Source: Sphingomonas kyeonggiensis
Lineage (GTDB): Bacteria > Pseudomonadota > Alphaproteobacteria > Sphingomonadales > Sphingomonadaceae
Length of the DNA: 64,000 bases
Direction: 5' to 3'
NCBI RefSeq assembly: GCF_014204495.1
Contig: NZ_JACHLN010000002.1
Span: 682,001 to 746,000, forward strand
The position numbers were made by a program, and so were the translations under genes. How positions within the stretch are numbered: the stretch's first letter is position 1; each line of letters opens with the position of its first letter. Of the stretch, positions 41,704-50,170 are shown piece after piece. The notes beneath the pieces are model-generated. The model saw nothing but the letters and a program-made list of their open reading frames with translations. It made no database searches and was not told the DNA's origin.

Positions 41704-42600
41704 ATGCAACGACCATCGGCCCAGACCGTTTCCTCCGCTGAACTTACCCGCAATTTTGCGTATTGGCAGGACAGGGCCATGCATGGCCCGGTGACCATTA
41801 CTTATCATGGCCGCCCCCGCTATGTTCTGCTCGCCGCGGAAAGCTGGGATGCCGAACAGGCAGTCGTCGAGCGGGACACGACACAGCGCGATCTCGAATA
41901 CCAGTTCCTCGTGGAGCATATGGACGGCGGCCTGCTCGTGATCGATCCCGAGCTGAAGATCACCGACGCGTCCAGCGCCGCCGCGATGATCCTGGGACGG
42001 GCTCCCGCGGCGCTGGTGGGCACGCCCGTCGCCGATGCGCTGCCCGCGACGACGCATTCCACGCTGCTCTCGAGCCTGCGCCACGTCCTGCGCAGCGGCG
42101 AGCAGGCGCAGTTCGAGCTGACGCTCGACGAGGAGAACGGCACCCGGCTGCGCGTGCGCGCCGTGCCCTGGGTGGAAGGCCTCGCCCTGCTCGTCCGGGT
42201 CAGCTACGAGGGCGACGAGGAAGCACGGCTCGCCGAGCAGACCGCCCTGGAGAAGGCGCGGGCCGCGCATGGGCGGATCGAAGTGATCCGGCTCACCGTG
42301 CGCGGGACGGTGACGATGGTGGAGCCGGAGTTCGCCCGGCTGGTCGGCTTGCCGCGGGACCGGATCCTGGGGCTGCGCTTCGTCGATCTGCTGGCGGTAC
42401 GGGACCGGGCGATCGCGCGCGACGCGATCGAACGGGTGCTCAGCGGCCGCTCCGAGGCCGAAGCCTTCGACACCAGGCTGTTGTGCGGGGGCGCCGAGGA
42501 GATCGGCGCGCGCATCTCGATCGCGCCGCTCGCCAGCGGCTATGCGGTGGGCGGCGCCGTGGTGATCGTCACGCTCGATCCGGGCACCGAGGCGGCCTAG
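41704..42600 (+). CDS. Phd/YefM-like DNA-binding domain fused to two PAS domains
   Basis: The 298-residue protein has an unusual architecture. Residues 8-55 (TVSSAELTRNFAYWQDRAM, then GPVTITYHGRPRYVLLAAESWD) match the Phd/YefM antitoxin DNA-binding fold, which normally heads a short toxin-binding tail. Here the tail is replaced by a PAS domain (about 66-165; MDGGLLVIDPELKITDASSA, ILGRAP) and a second PAS (about 190-290; VEPEFARLVGLPRDRILGLRF). No toxin is encoded next to it and no kinase or GGDEF domain follows. I infer a one-component sensor-regulator. It is divergent from tadE. The stop overlaps the convergent gene by 3 bases. Confidence 0.75.
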   Translation: MQRPSAQTVSSAELTRNFAYWQDRAMHGPVTITYHGRPRYVLLAAESWDAEQAVVERDTTQRDLEYQFLVEHMDGGLLVIDPELKITDASSAAAMILGRAPAALVGTPVADALPATTHSTLLSSLRHVLRSGEQAQFELTLDEENGTRLRVRAVPWVEGLALLVRVSYEGDEEARLAEQTALEKARAAHGRIEVIRLTVRGTVTMVEPEFARLVGLPRDRILGLRFVDLLAVRDRAIARDAIERVLSGRSEAEAFDTRLLCGGAEEIGARISIAPLASGYAVGGAVVIVTLDPGTEAA

Positions 42601-43286
42601 TAGCAGGACGGGCGCTTGAGCGCGGCGGTGCGCGACACGGCGCGCTTGAACGTATCCACCACCTGATTGGTCAGCTCGTCGGGCCGGCGCGTCATCCCGG
42701 TCAGGCGGCCGCAGGACAGGGTGACTCCCGCCCAGGTCACCGCCCAGCCGATGCGCGGGCGCTCGATGTTGTGCCCCTCCAGCGTGACATTGCCGTGGAT
42801 CTCCGCGGGCGCACCGTCGTCGATGCGGGTCAGGGCGGCCTGGTTGAGGCGGGTGGCCCAGCCGCCGTCCCCGCCCTCGCCCGGCCGCAGATCGATACGC
42901 GCCGCTCCCGGCCCACGGCGCAGGCGCGGGTCGGCGGCCTGGTCCTCGGGCTGGACAACGCCCTTCGGGCGGGCGCCCATCGCGGCGGACACCATGTCGC
43001 CCACCTGCTTCACGCCCGACACGTCGCTGCGCACCGCCACGCCGAGCAGCGCCGCGATCATCCCGAGGATCAGCGCGATGCGGACGAAGCTCGGGAGGGT
43101 GAGCCGCGACAGCACCAGCACCGAGATGCAGAGCGAGGCGATCAGCGCGATATTGGCATAGCCGCCCGGCGTGAACGCCGGCGAGTTCACCCAGACCAGC
43201 GCGCCGGCGATCTGGCATGCCGCGACCAGCGCGGCCAGAAGGCCTGCGCCACTGAAGCTCGGCATGGTGTTCGGCGAAACGCGCAT
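42597..43286 (-). CDS. Membrane protein of unknown function with periplasmic domain
   Basis: The 229-residue protein has three hydrophobic segments in the first 95 residues (about 13-33, 42-58 and 66-84). A soluble C-terminal region follows with INDGAPAEIHGNV-like sequence, VTWAGVTLSCGRLTGM and a Cys near the end (KRPSCY). I recognise no family. Its start lies directly after a perfect hairpin-forming repeat, and its stop overlaps the convergent Phd-PAS stop. Confidence 0.65.
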   Translation of the reverse strand: MRVSPNTMPSFSGAGLLAALVAACQIAGALVWVNSPAFTPGGYANIALIASLCISVLVLSRLTLPSFVRIALILGMIAALLGVAVRSDVSGVKQVGDMVSAAMGARPKGVVQPEDQAADPRLRRGPGAARIDLRPGEGGDGGWATRLNQAALTRIDDGAPAEIHGNVTLEGHNIERPRIGWAVTWAGVTLSCGRLTGMTRRPDELTNQVVDTFKRAVSRTAALKRPSCY

Positions 43287-43308
43287 GATCTTCTCAATGT
43301 AGAAGATC
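43287..43308 (-). promoter_or_regulatory. Perfect inverted repeat abutting the start codon of the 42.6-43.3 kb membrane protein gene
   Basis: GATCTTCT-N6-AGAAGATC (8-bp arms) ends right next to the ATG. The only ribosome-site-like sequence (GAGAAG) lies inside the arm, so the mRNA hairpin could hide it. It may also be a protein-binding site. Confidence 0.55.
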
Positions 43309-43365
43309 GTACTATTCGATTCCGGTTAAGACACGGCAAATCCTCCGGAATGAACAGATAACAAG

Positions 43366-43395
43366 AAGGGAGGCGGTGCGGGCGCCGCCTCCCTT
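43366..43395 (-). terminator. Terminator downstream of the TonB-dependent receptor
   Basis: An 11-bp stem AAGGGAGGCGG/CCGCCTCCCTT (43366-43376 with 43385-43395) with an 8-base loop. On the minus strand it is followed by CTTGTTATC. Confidence 0.7.
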
Positions 43396-43439
43396 CCCCA
43401 ACCTCCCCCGGCCATGGCAGGAGGTCAGTATCGCGAAGA

Positions 43440-45917
43440 TCAGAAGCTCTTGCTGATCGTCAGGCCATAAGTCCTCGGGTCGCCGGGCTGGCCCACGATC
43501 AGTCCGGTGCTGCCCGACTGGACCGAGAGCAGCTCGAAATACTGCTTGTCGAACACGTTGCGGACCCAGCCATAGATGTTCAGGTCGGCGCGCCGCCAGC
43601 CGAGGCGGACGTTCGACAGCGAATAGGCGTCGATCCAGGTATAGGCCGAGGGCGACGGGTTGGACGAGAATTTCGAGCGCCAGTTGCCGTCATAGCCGAG
43701 ATAGACCGTGCCATCCCCGGCCGGCTGGCGGATCTCGCCGCCCCAGCTGAGCGACCATTTCGAGATGCCCGGCAGCACCTGGCCCGAAATGTCGCAATAG
43801 GCAGGGCTGCGGCCGCCCGGCGTACCCGCCGGATCGGTGACGCCGCCCGGCGCGGTCGCGGTGCCGCCGGAAAGCTCGGGCGGGCACGGCGCGTTCTTGA
43901 AATCGGCGTATTTCGCGTCGGTATAGGCGCCGTTGAAGTAGAAATTGGCGTTCTGGCTCGGCCGCGCCGAGATATCCCATTCGAACCCCTTCACCCGAAC
44001 CTTGCCGGCATTGGCCAGATAGCCGCGGATCACGTTGATGGCGTTGTTGTTCACCGTCGCCTGATAGTCGCGGATCTCGGTCCAGAAGGCAGCGGTGTTG
44101 AAGGTCACCTTGCGGTCGAGGAACTGGGTCTTCAGGCCGATCTCGAAGTGATCGACCTTCTCCGGCTTCACCGTCTGGGTCGAAAGATCGACGCCGGTGC
44201 TGGTCGAGTTGAGCGGCAGGCCCGAAAGATTGATACCGCCCGACTTGAAGCTGCGCGCATAGGTCGCATAGGCGTGGACGTCCGGCGAGAAGTCGTACGA
44301 CAGGGTGATATCCCCCGAGACGTTCCAGTCGCTGAACTTGGGGCTGTAGCGCTGCGGCGCCAGGGTGTTGATCTGGTTCTGGAAGGTCGTCCGCGCCGCA
44401 CCCGTGGTCGCCGCGAGCAGCGCCGCGACATTGTCCGCGGTGGCCGTGAAGTTGTACTGCGCATTGGCGATGCTGACGACGGACTCGTAGAAGCCGGACT
44501 TCTTGTCATAGTTCAGGCGCAGGCCCGGCGCGATGTGGAAGCCGTCCACCGGCTCCCAGTTGAGCTTGCCGAACAGCGCGAAGCTGGTGTTGTCGAAGTT
44601 GATCGTGTTGGTCGAGGTCAGCCCGTTCAGCACGTTCGGATTGAGCGCGTCGGTGCCCGAGAGCAGCCAGCGGCTCGCCGCCGAGCCCTGGACCTGCGAG
44701 CCCTGCGTGTCGATCGTCTGGTGGAAGAAGAAGGCGCCGAGCGTGTAGTCGAGCCGGCCGTCCCCGTTCGAGGCGAGGCGCAGCTCCTGGCTGAACTGCT
44801 TCTGCTGCGACGGGTTCTGCGAGACGGTGGTGACCGGCAAGCCGATGAAATCACGGTCGTTCTTCGGCTGCCAATCCCAATAGCGCCAGGCCGAGACCGA
44901 GGTCAGCGTCGCCGGGCCGAGGTTCCAGTTGGCGACCAGCGAGGCGCCGCCGATTTCCTGGCGCGAGTTGATCTGGGCATCGAGATCGACCTTGCGATCG
45001 AACGGATCGGTGCTCGGCGGCGTGTAGCCGAGCGCGGCCGCCAGGGCGGTGTACTGGCGCGCGGTGGCACGCTGGGTGGCGCCGACCCGGGCATAATATT
45101 GCACGCAGCACAGCGGGTTCTGGAGGTTCCAGTCGCCGGCCAGGGTGAAATCGAGATCGTCGTTCACTTTCCAGAGGAGCTGGCCGCGGAAGCTGCTGGT
45201 GCGCTGCTTGTGGAGATCCTCCCCGGTGCGGACATTCTCGATCGTCCCCTCGCGGCTGGTGAGCGCGCTGGAGATACGGATCGCAAGCTTGTCGCTGAGC
45301 GGACCCGAGACCGATGCCTTGGCCGAGATCAGGTCGTAATTGCCGACGCTCAGCTCGACCTTGGTCTCCGGCGTGAAGCTGGGCGCGCGGGTGGTGATGT
45401 TGATCGCGCCGGCCGTGGTGTTCTTGCCGTAGAGCGTGCCCTGAGGGCCACGCAGCACTTCCACCCGCTCGACATCGACGAAATCGAAGGTCGAGGCACC
45501 GATGCGGCCGATATAGACCTGGTCGAGATAGAAGCCGACGCCCTGCTCGATGCCGTCATTGGTGAGACCGAACGGTGCGCCCAGGCCGCGGATGTTGATC
45601 GCGGAATTGCGCGGGTTGCTCGAATAGAACTGCACCGCGGGCAGCGCGGTCTGCAGGCGATTGAGGTTGGTCGCGCCGGTGTTCTCGATGGTCGCGCCGC
45701 CGATCACCGAGATCGCGATCGGCACGTCCTGCGCCTTTTCCTCGCGCCGACGGGCCGTGACGACGATCTCGCCGCCATCCTGAGGCCTCGCCTTTTCCTG
45801 CTCATCCGCATTGGCGTTGGTGTTGGCGGCGGCGGGCGCCGGATCGTCACGCAGAACGCCGGCAGGTGCCGGCGCCGTACTGGCTAGGAGTAGCAGTGAA
45901 AGCGAAGCAAGGCTCAT
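43440..45917 (-). CDS. TonB-dependent outer-membrane receptor
   Basis: The 825-residue receptor has a signal peptide, then a linker of Ala/Asn/Pro, a TonB-box region (GEIVVTARRREEKAQDVPIA near residue 48) and the plug domain (VERVEVLRGPQGTLYGKNTTAGAINI near 150). A 22-strand-type barrel follows, ending in the YGLTISKSF Phe terminus. It imports a large or scarce ligand using proton motive force through TonB-ExbBD; the substrate cannot be told from sequence. It stands alone between a terminator and a divergent hsp20 gene. Confidence 0.92.
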   Translation of the reverse strand: MSLASLSLLLLASTAPAPAGVLRDDPAPAAANTNANADEQEKARPQDGGEIVVTARRREEKAQDVPIAISVIGGATIENTGATNLNRLQTALPAVQFYSSNPRNSAINIRGLGAPFGLTNDGIEQGVGFYLDQVYIGRIGASTFDFVDVERVEVLRGPQGTLYGKNTTAGAINITTRAPSFTPETKVELSVGNYDLISAKASVSGPLSDKLAIRISSALTSREGTIENVRTGEDLHKQRTSSFRGQLLWKVNDDLDFTLAGDWNLQNPLCCVQYYARVGATQRATARQYTALAAALGYTPPSTDPFDRKVDLDAQINSRQEIGGASLVANWNLGPATLTSVSAWRYWDWQPKNDRDFIGLPVTTVSQNPSQQKQFSQELRLASNGDGRLDYTLGAFFFHQTIDTQGSQVQGSAASRWLLSGTDALNPNVLNGLTSTNTINFDNTSFALFGKLNWEPVDGFHIAPGLRLNYDKKSGFYESVVSIANAQYNFTATADNVAALLAATTGAARTTFQNQINTLAPQRYSPKFSDWNVSGDITLSYDFSPDVHAYATYARSFKSGGINLSGLPLNSTSTGVDLSTQTVKPEKVDHFEIGLKTQFLDRKVTFNTAAFWTEIRDYQATVNNNAINVIRGYLANAGKVRVKGFEWDISARPSQNANFYFNGAYTDAKYADFKNAPCPPELSGGTATAPGGVTDPAGTPGGRSPAYCDISGQVLPGISKWSLSWGGEIRQPAGDGTVYLGYDGNWRSKFSSNPSPSAYTWIDAYSLSNVRLGWRRADLNIYGWVRNVFDKQYFELLSVQSGSTGLIVGQPGDPRTYGLTISKSF

Positions 45918-46041
45918 GATTATCCCCTCTGGCCGTGTTGCGCTTAATCTCCACTCAATTGGGGGATATTAGCGAGCAAGGAGATGTTTAGCGATACCTA
46001 GCCTGAGTTGGCCGGCGCTTGCGGGGCCCGTTTCGCCGCAT

Positions 46042-46070
46042 CTTGAAAGGCGGAATCTCCAACACAATCT
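46042..46070 (+). promoter_or_regulatory. Sigma-32 (RpoH)-like heat-shock promoter of hsp20
   Basis: CTTGAAA (46042-46048) is a perfect sigma-32 -35 box. CACAATCT (46063-46070), 14 bases on, matches CCCCATNT at five or six of eight positions. Transcription would begin near 46078, giving a leader of about 90 bases. Confidence 0.65.
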
Positions 46071-46148
46071 GTATCAAGCGGCGCCGTAACGGGCCGCGGA
46101 AACAGCGGCGTCGCGGGCATCCGGGCGCCGGCAAGTTCATCAATTCGC

Positions 46149-46167
46149 TCAAGAATAGAGGTCTTGA
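46149..46167 (+). promoter_or_regulatory. Hairpin with the Shine-Dalgarno in its loop, hsp20 leader
   Basis: TCAAGA (46149-46154) pairs perfectly with TCTTGA (46162-46167), exposing or sequestering AGAGG in the 7-base loop, one base before the ATG. TTCGCT just upstream resembles the UYGCU of ROSE thermometers. Temperature control is inferred. Confidence 0.45.
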
Positions 46168-46168
46168 T

Positions 46169-46639
46169 ATGCGCCAGTTCGATTTCACGCCCTTCCGCCG
46201 CTCGACCATCGGGTTCGACCGGCTGTTCGACCTGCTCGAGGCCAGTGCCCGCGCGCAGGCATCCGAGAATTATCCCCCGTTCAACCTCGAGCGCGTTGCC
46301 GAGGACCGCTACCGGATCACGATCGCCGTCGCCGGCTTCAAGGCTGACGAGATCGACATCACCGCGCAGCAGAACCTGCTGCTGGTGGCCGGCAAGAAGC
46401 GCGAGGAGAACGAGAACAACCAGGGCGCGTACCTGCACCTGGGCATCGCCACCCGCAGCTTCGAGCGCCGCTTCGAGCTGGCCGACTTCGTCCGCGTCGA
46501 GAGCGCCGACCTTGCCGACGGCCTGCTGGTGATCGAGCTGGTCCGCGAAGTACCCGAGGCGATGAAGCCCAAGAAGATCGCGGTGAACGGCGGCTCCACG
46601 CCGAGCCCGATCGAGCATCGCGAGGCCGATGCCGCGTAA
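46169..46639 (+). CDS. Small heat-shock protein Hsp20/IbpA
   Basis: The 156-residue chaperone has the N-terminal FDFTPFRRSTIGFDRLFDLL and an alpha-crystallin domain (YPPFNLERVAEDRYRITIAV to LVIELVREVP). ITAQQNLLLVAGKK and GIATRSFERRFELAD are IbpA-like. It binds unfolding proteins without ATP. The ATG at 46169 is chosen because the preceding in-frame ATG at 46019 would place the promoter inside the protein. A terminator follows 50 bases after the stop. Confidence 0.93.
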   Translation: MRQFDFTPFRRSTIGFDRLFDLLEASARAQASENYPPFNLERVAEDRYRITIAVAGFKADEIDITAQQNLLLVAGKKREENENNQGAYLHLGIATRSFERRFELADFVRVESADLADGLLVIELVREVPEAMKPKKIAVNGGSTPSPIEHREADAA

Positions 46640-46690
46640 CTGAACCACCACGGCTAGCGACGTCTTCCTCCCTTTGGACGTCGCAGCGGG

Positions 46691-46722
46691 GGGCGCTCGG
46701 GCGATGGTCCGGGCGCCCTTTG
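46691..46722 (+). terminator. Terminator of hsp20
   Basis: Stem GGGCGCTCGG with CCGGGCGCCC (46691-46700 with 46709-46718), one T-G mispair, 8-base loop, then TTTG. Confidence 0.75.
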
Positions 46723-46949
46723 TGTTTGCGCGCCATCGAACGGACGGTTTGATACGCGGATGTTCGCATCCGTTACGCCCCGCCACGGTTTGACGCGGCG
46801 GGTTTCGTTCTGCCGCACTGAGAGCGGAACGGTCGCACGAGTGGATACTTCCACGCGCGGAAGTTTGCTTTGCTGCCTTACGGGTTCAAGGAGCGGCCCT
46901 TGCGGGACGCAGGAACATTTGCAGAACGCGCCCGTGTAGGACAGCCCGA
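46723..46949. other. Gene-free stretch with hairpins
   Basis: No credible ORF. It has a GGATG-TTCG-CATCC hairpin (46768-46781) and two CGGTTTGA words 40 bases apart. It may contain promoter or RNA structure, but I see nothing that decides it. Confidence 0.4.
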
Positions 46950-47582
46950 TTATCTGGGTGCACCGATGAGCCAGGGCTTCACATAGCCGGTGGGCCTGGC
47001 GACGCCGTCGAGACGCTCGGCGCGGAGGATCTGGACGGGCTTGAGGATCATCTGGCCCTTCATCGCATCGCGGCCGCCGCCGGTGGGCATGGCGAGCATG
47101 CGCTTGACCACGTCCATGCCGGTGACGACCTTCCCGAAGGCCGCGAAGCCGCGATAGCCTGGCTTGGCATCGAGACCCGGATTGGGCCCCACCATGATCG
47201 AAAAGTTGCAGTTCGCCCCGTCGGGATTGGGGCCGTGCGCCATCGAGATCGTCGCGTCGAGGTGGCGGATGCCGGTCTGCAGCGTCGATTCGAGCGGGGG
47301 CGAGGGCAGCATGCGGCGCGCATCGGTGCCGATACCCCCCTGGACAAAGCCCTGGCCCGGGTTTCCCTTGCGGCGGGCCGAGCGATAGAATTGGGTGCCA
47401 TCCAGCCGCCCGTCATCGACATAGGCCATGAAGTTGGCCACCGTTTTCGGCGCGCGCCGCGCGTCGAGCGCGAGGACGATGTTGCCCGCCGAGGTGACCA
47501 GGCGGACACGGACGGTGGCAGGCTGTTGCGGGCCGGCGGCGGCGGTGAGGAACAGGGCGAGGACGGCGACCAGGATACGCAT
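46950..47582 (-). CDS. Peptidylprolyl isomerase (cyclophilin type), secreted
   Basis: The 210-residue protein has a short signal peptide (MRILVAVLALFLTAAAGPQQ). The cyclophilin domain shows TVANFMAYVDDGRLDGTQFYRS near residue 52 and NCNFSIMVGPNPGLD near 127, with the active Arg of FYRSARRKGNPGQGFVQGG. It speeds proline cis-trans isomerisation in periplasmic proteins. The ATG at 47582 has a GAGGGC site; the longer frame to 47717 lacks one. Confidence 0.88.
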   Translation of the reverse strand: MRILVAVLALFLTAAAGPQQPATVRVRLVTSAGNIVLALDARRAPKTVANFMAYVDDGRLDGTQFYRSARRKGNPGQGFVQGGIGTDARRMLPSPPLESTLQTGIRHLDATISMAHGPNPDGANCNFSIMVGPNPGLDAKPGYRGFAAFGKVVTGMDVVKRMLAMPTGGGRDAMKGQMILKPVQILRAERLDGVARPTGYVKPWLIGAPR

Positions 47583-47691
47583 GCCCTCCCCGCTAGTCGA
47601 AAGCGGATGGACAACGCAAATCCTCCCCCGGCAGGCCGGGAGAGGAATCCGTGGGGCACGCCATCTTACGCGTCTGGTGCGTCCAGTCGCC

Positions 47692-48597
47692 TCACCAGGG
47701 CCAGGCCGGCGCGGCATAGTCCATGGCGCGCAGGTCCCCGATCAGGCCGGGGCCGACCGGCTCCCAGCCCAGGCGCTGCCGGGTCCTGGCGCTGGAGGCC
47801 GGCATGTCGAGCGTGATGAACATCGCGAGCCAGCCGAAATGCGCCTGCGCCTCCTCGGGCGGGAGCGAGCGGGTCTGCACGCCAAGGCCCGCACCCACCG
47901 CTTCGGCGATCGCACGGGCGGCGACACCCTCCTCATCCACCGCATGGTACCGCGCGCCCTTCACACCCCTGTCGAGCGCGAGGACGTACAGCCGGGCGAC
48001 ATCGTCGACATGCGCCGCCGGCCAGCGATTGCTTCCATCCCCGACCCAGGCGGCAACGCCCTTCTCGCGCGCGATCTGGACATAGGGGCTGATCAGCCCC
48101 TGGCGGTGCGTGTCATGCACTTGGGGCAGCCGGACCACGCGGACATCGACGCCGGCATCGAGCAGCCTCTGCCCGGTCTGCTCGGAGAGGATGCGCGGAT
48201 TGGGATGGCTGTCGTCGAACACATCCTCATCGGCGAGCCTGCCATGGCCAACCCCGCCCATGCCGGTGCCCGAGGTGATCAGCAGCGGGCGGTCGCTGCC
48301 CCTGAGCGCCTCCCCCATCGCTTCGATCACCCGGCGGTCCTTCTCGCAGTTCGCGACGAAGTTCGAGAAGTCGTGATCGAAGGCGGTGTGAATGACCGCG
48401 TCCGAAGCGTCTGCGCCGGCCGCCAGGCTGGCGGGATCCTCCAGCGTGCCGCGATGCGCCCGGGCGCCCTGCGCCTCGAGCGCGGCGGCGCCGGCATCGG
48501 ACCTTGTGAGACCGAGCACCTGATGGCCGGCCGCGATCAGCTCCGGGACGATCCGCGCGCCGATGAAGCCGGTGGCGCCGGTGAGGAATACACGCAT
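47692..48597 (-). CDS. NAD(P)-dependent epimerase/dehydratase-like SDR protein
   Basis: The 301-residue protein is an extended short-chain dehydrogenase with the Rossmann opening FLTGATGFIGARIVPELIAAGH and the second strand TRSDAGAAALEAQGARAH. The catalytic YxxxK seems replaced (no clear Tyr-Lys pair; EDVFDDSHPNPRILSEQTGQ holds that region), so it may be an atypical NAD(P)-binding reductase. It is divergent from an XRE regulator, which probably controls it. Confidence 0.8.
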   Translation of the reverse strand: MRVFLTGATGFIGARIVPELIAAGHQVLGLTRSDAGAAALEAQGARAHRGTLEDPASLAAGADASDAVIHTAFDHDFSNFVANCEKDRRVIEAMGEALRGSDRPLLITSGTGMGGVGHGRLADEDVFDDSHPNPRILSEQTGQRLLDAGVDVRVVRLPQVHDTHRQGLISPYVQIAREKGVAAWVGDGSNRWPAAHVDDVARLYVLALDRGVKGARYHAVDEEGVAARAIAEAVGAGLGVQTRSLPPEEAQAHFGWLAMFITLDMPASSARTRQRLGWEPVGPGLIGDLRAMDYAAPAWPW

Positions 48598-48661
48598 TTG
48601 AACTGCTCCGTTGGTGGTTCGGAAACAGTTGTGGGCCCTCGCCATTTCCTGTTAAAGTAGT

Positions 48662-48684
48662 GATCTTATCCTAGTATAACGATC
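48662..48684. promoter_or_regulatory. Palindromic operator candidate between the SDR and XRE genes
   Basis: TTAT-C-CTAG-T-ATAA (48666-48679) is a near-perfect palindrome flanked by GATC at 48662 and 48681. It lies in the 95-base divergent gap, 9 bases before the XRE start codon. Confidence 0.5.
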
Positions 48685-48692
48685 AACAGGCT

Positions 48693-49529
48693 ATGCACGA
48701 AGAGACTGGCACGCCCCTTGGCAGGTTCCTGCGCGACCGGCGCACGCGGCTCGATCCGGCCAGTTTCGGTTTCGGAAGCGGACGTCGGCGCACGCCGGGC
48801 CTCCGGCGCGAGGAGGTAGCGCAACGATCGAACATCAGCGCTACCTGGTATACCTGGCTCGAGCAGGGACGTGGCGGCGCGCCCTCCGCCGATGTGCTCG
48901 ACCGCATCGCATCCGGGATGATGCTGACCGAACCGGAGCGCGAGCACCTCTACATGCTCGCCTTCGGCCATGCGCCCGAGGCGAGATATCGCGGGACCGA
49001 GGGCATCTCGCCCCGGCTCCAGCGGGTATTGGATGCGATGGAGTTCGTGCCGGCGGTCATCCGGACGGCGACCTGGGATATCGTCGCCTGGAACCGGGCA
49101 GCGGCGGTGACGCTCACCGACTATGGCGCGGTGCCGGCAAGCGAGCGGAACGTGCTGCGGCGGATGTTCTCCGATTCGGCAACCCGCGCGGCGCAGGCCG
49201 ACTGGCAGAGCGTGGCGCGCTATGTCGTGGCCGCATTCCGTGCGGATGTCGCGCGGGCGGGTGCGACCGCCGAGATCACCGAGCTGGTGGAGGAGCTGTC
49301 GCGGACCAGCGCCGAGTTCGACGCGCTGTGGCGGAACAACGATGTCGCCGGGCATGGCGACGGGGTGAAGCGGCTGCTCCATCCCGAGCTCGGGCCGATC
49401 GACCTGGAATTCTCCACCTTCGCGGTGGAGGGGCGGCCGGAGCTGAACCTGATGGTCTATAATCCCGCCACGGCCGAGGTGGCGGCGAAGCTCAGGGGGC
49501 TGATCGTGGCGAAGGGGCAGGCCCTATAG
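48693..49529 (+). CDS. XRE-family regulator with MmyB-like ligand domain
   Basis: The 278-residue protein starts with a helix-turn-helix (RRTPGLRREEVAQRSNISATWYTWLEQGR near residue 35). The MmyB-like domain begins near 105 (RLQRVLDAMEFVPAVIRTATWDIVAWNRAA) and ends with LNLMVYNPATAE. Such regulators usually sit divergent from an oxidoreductase they repress. Here the SDR gene is divergent, with a palindrome in the gap. The stop overlaps the convergent membrane gene by 6 bases. Confidence 0.88.
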   Translation: MHEETGTPLGRFLRDRRTRLDPASFGFGSGRRRTPGLRREEVAQRSNISATWYTWLEQGRGGAPSADVLDRIASGMMLTEPEREHLYMLAFGHAPEARYRGTEGISPRLQRVLDAMEFVPAVIRTATWDIVAWNRAAAVTLTDYGAVPASERNVLRRMFSDSATRAAQADWQSVARYVVAAFRADVARAGATAEITELVEELSRTSAEFDALWRNNDVAGHGDGVKRLLHPELGPIDLEFSTFAVEGRPELNLMVYNPATAEVAAKLRGLIVAKGQAL

Positions 49530-50087
49530 CAGGTAGACCACCACGTACCGCGCGACGAGGGCGGCCATCACCACTCTCGCCCAGCGGTTGCTGGGCACGA
49601 ACATCGCGGCGAGCATCAGCGCGGCGAGGATGACGGTGAGCGTAAGCGCGAGCGGGCGGAACAGGTGCGGCGCGATCTTGGGCAGGCCGGCGTAGAAGCC
49701 GAGCTGGCAGATCAGCAGCGCGAGCATCACCCCGATGACGATGCGGCGGACGCGGAAGAAATGCGCGTCGAAGCCCGCCTCCTCCTGCACCTCGCGCGGG
49801 AAGACGAGGTGCGCGGCGAGATAATAGGCGCTGGCGAAGACGGTGATCGCCATCAGCGCCTTGCCCGAGACGAGGACGAGGTCGCGCACCGTCCAGGCCG
49901 CCTGCCAGAAGGAGAGCAGGTCGAGGATCACAAAGGCGCCGAGCAGCGGAGTGAGCCAGCCGATCCGGATCGTCGAGCCGGGACGCAGACGGGCTTCGAT
50001 CGCCCGGGCGAGGCCACCGAGCACCTCGGCAAGCGAAAGCCCGAGCAACAGCCCGTAAAGCGCGAAGATGAACTCGAAATCCGACAT
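49524..50087 (-). CDS. Integral membrane protein of unknown function
   Basis: The 187-residue protein has five hydrophobic segments (about 5-22, 46-64, 72-95, 115-135 and 142-162) with basic loops, giving a small polytopic membrane protein. No known domain is recognised. It is alone on its strand and convergent with the XRE gene. Confidence 0.7.
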   Translation of the reverse strand: MSDFEFIFALYGLLLGLSLAEVLGGLARAIEARLRPGSTIRIGWLTPLLGAFVILDLLSFWQAAWTVRDLVLVSGKALMAITVFASAYYLAAHLVFPREVQEEAGFDAHFFRVRRIVIGVMLALLICQLGFYAGLPKIAPHLFRPLALTLTVILAALMLAAMFVPSNRWARVVMAALVARYVVVYLL

Positions 50088-50130
50088 GCGGCTTGTCCCC
50101 CTGCCCGGCTGTTAGCGCGAGGGACGGGCA

Positions 50131-50160
50131 AAAGAAAAGGCCGGGCGTTGCGGCCCGGCC
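50131..50160 (-). terminator. Rho-independent terminator of pyrG
   Basis: Perfect 8-bp stem GGCCGGGC/GCCCGGCC (50139-50146 with 50153-50160). On the minus strand it runs into TTTTCTTTTG, a strong T-tract. Confidence 0.9.
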
Positions 50161-50170
50161 TCTCTACTGA

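Noticed and set aside
46654..46854. 66-codon minus-strand ORF downstream of hsp20
   Set aside because: It crosses the hsp20 terminator and is Arg/Pro-rich without a ribosome site.
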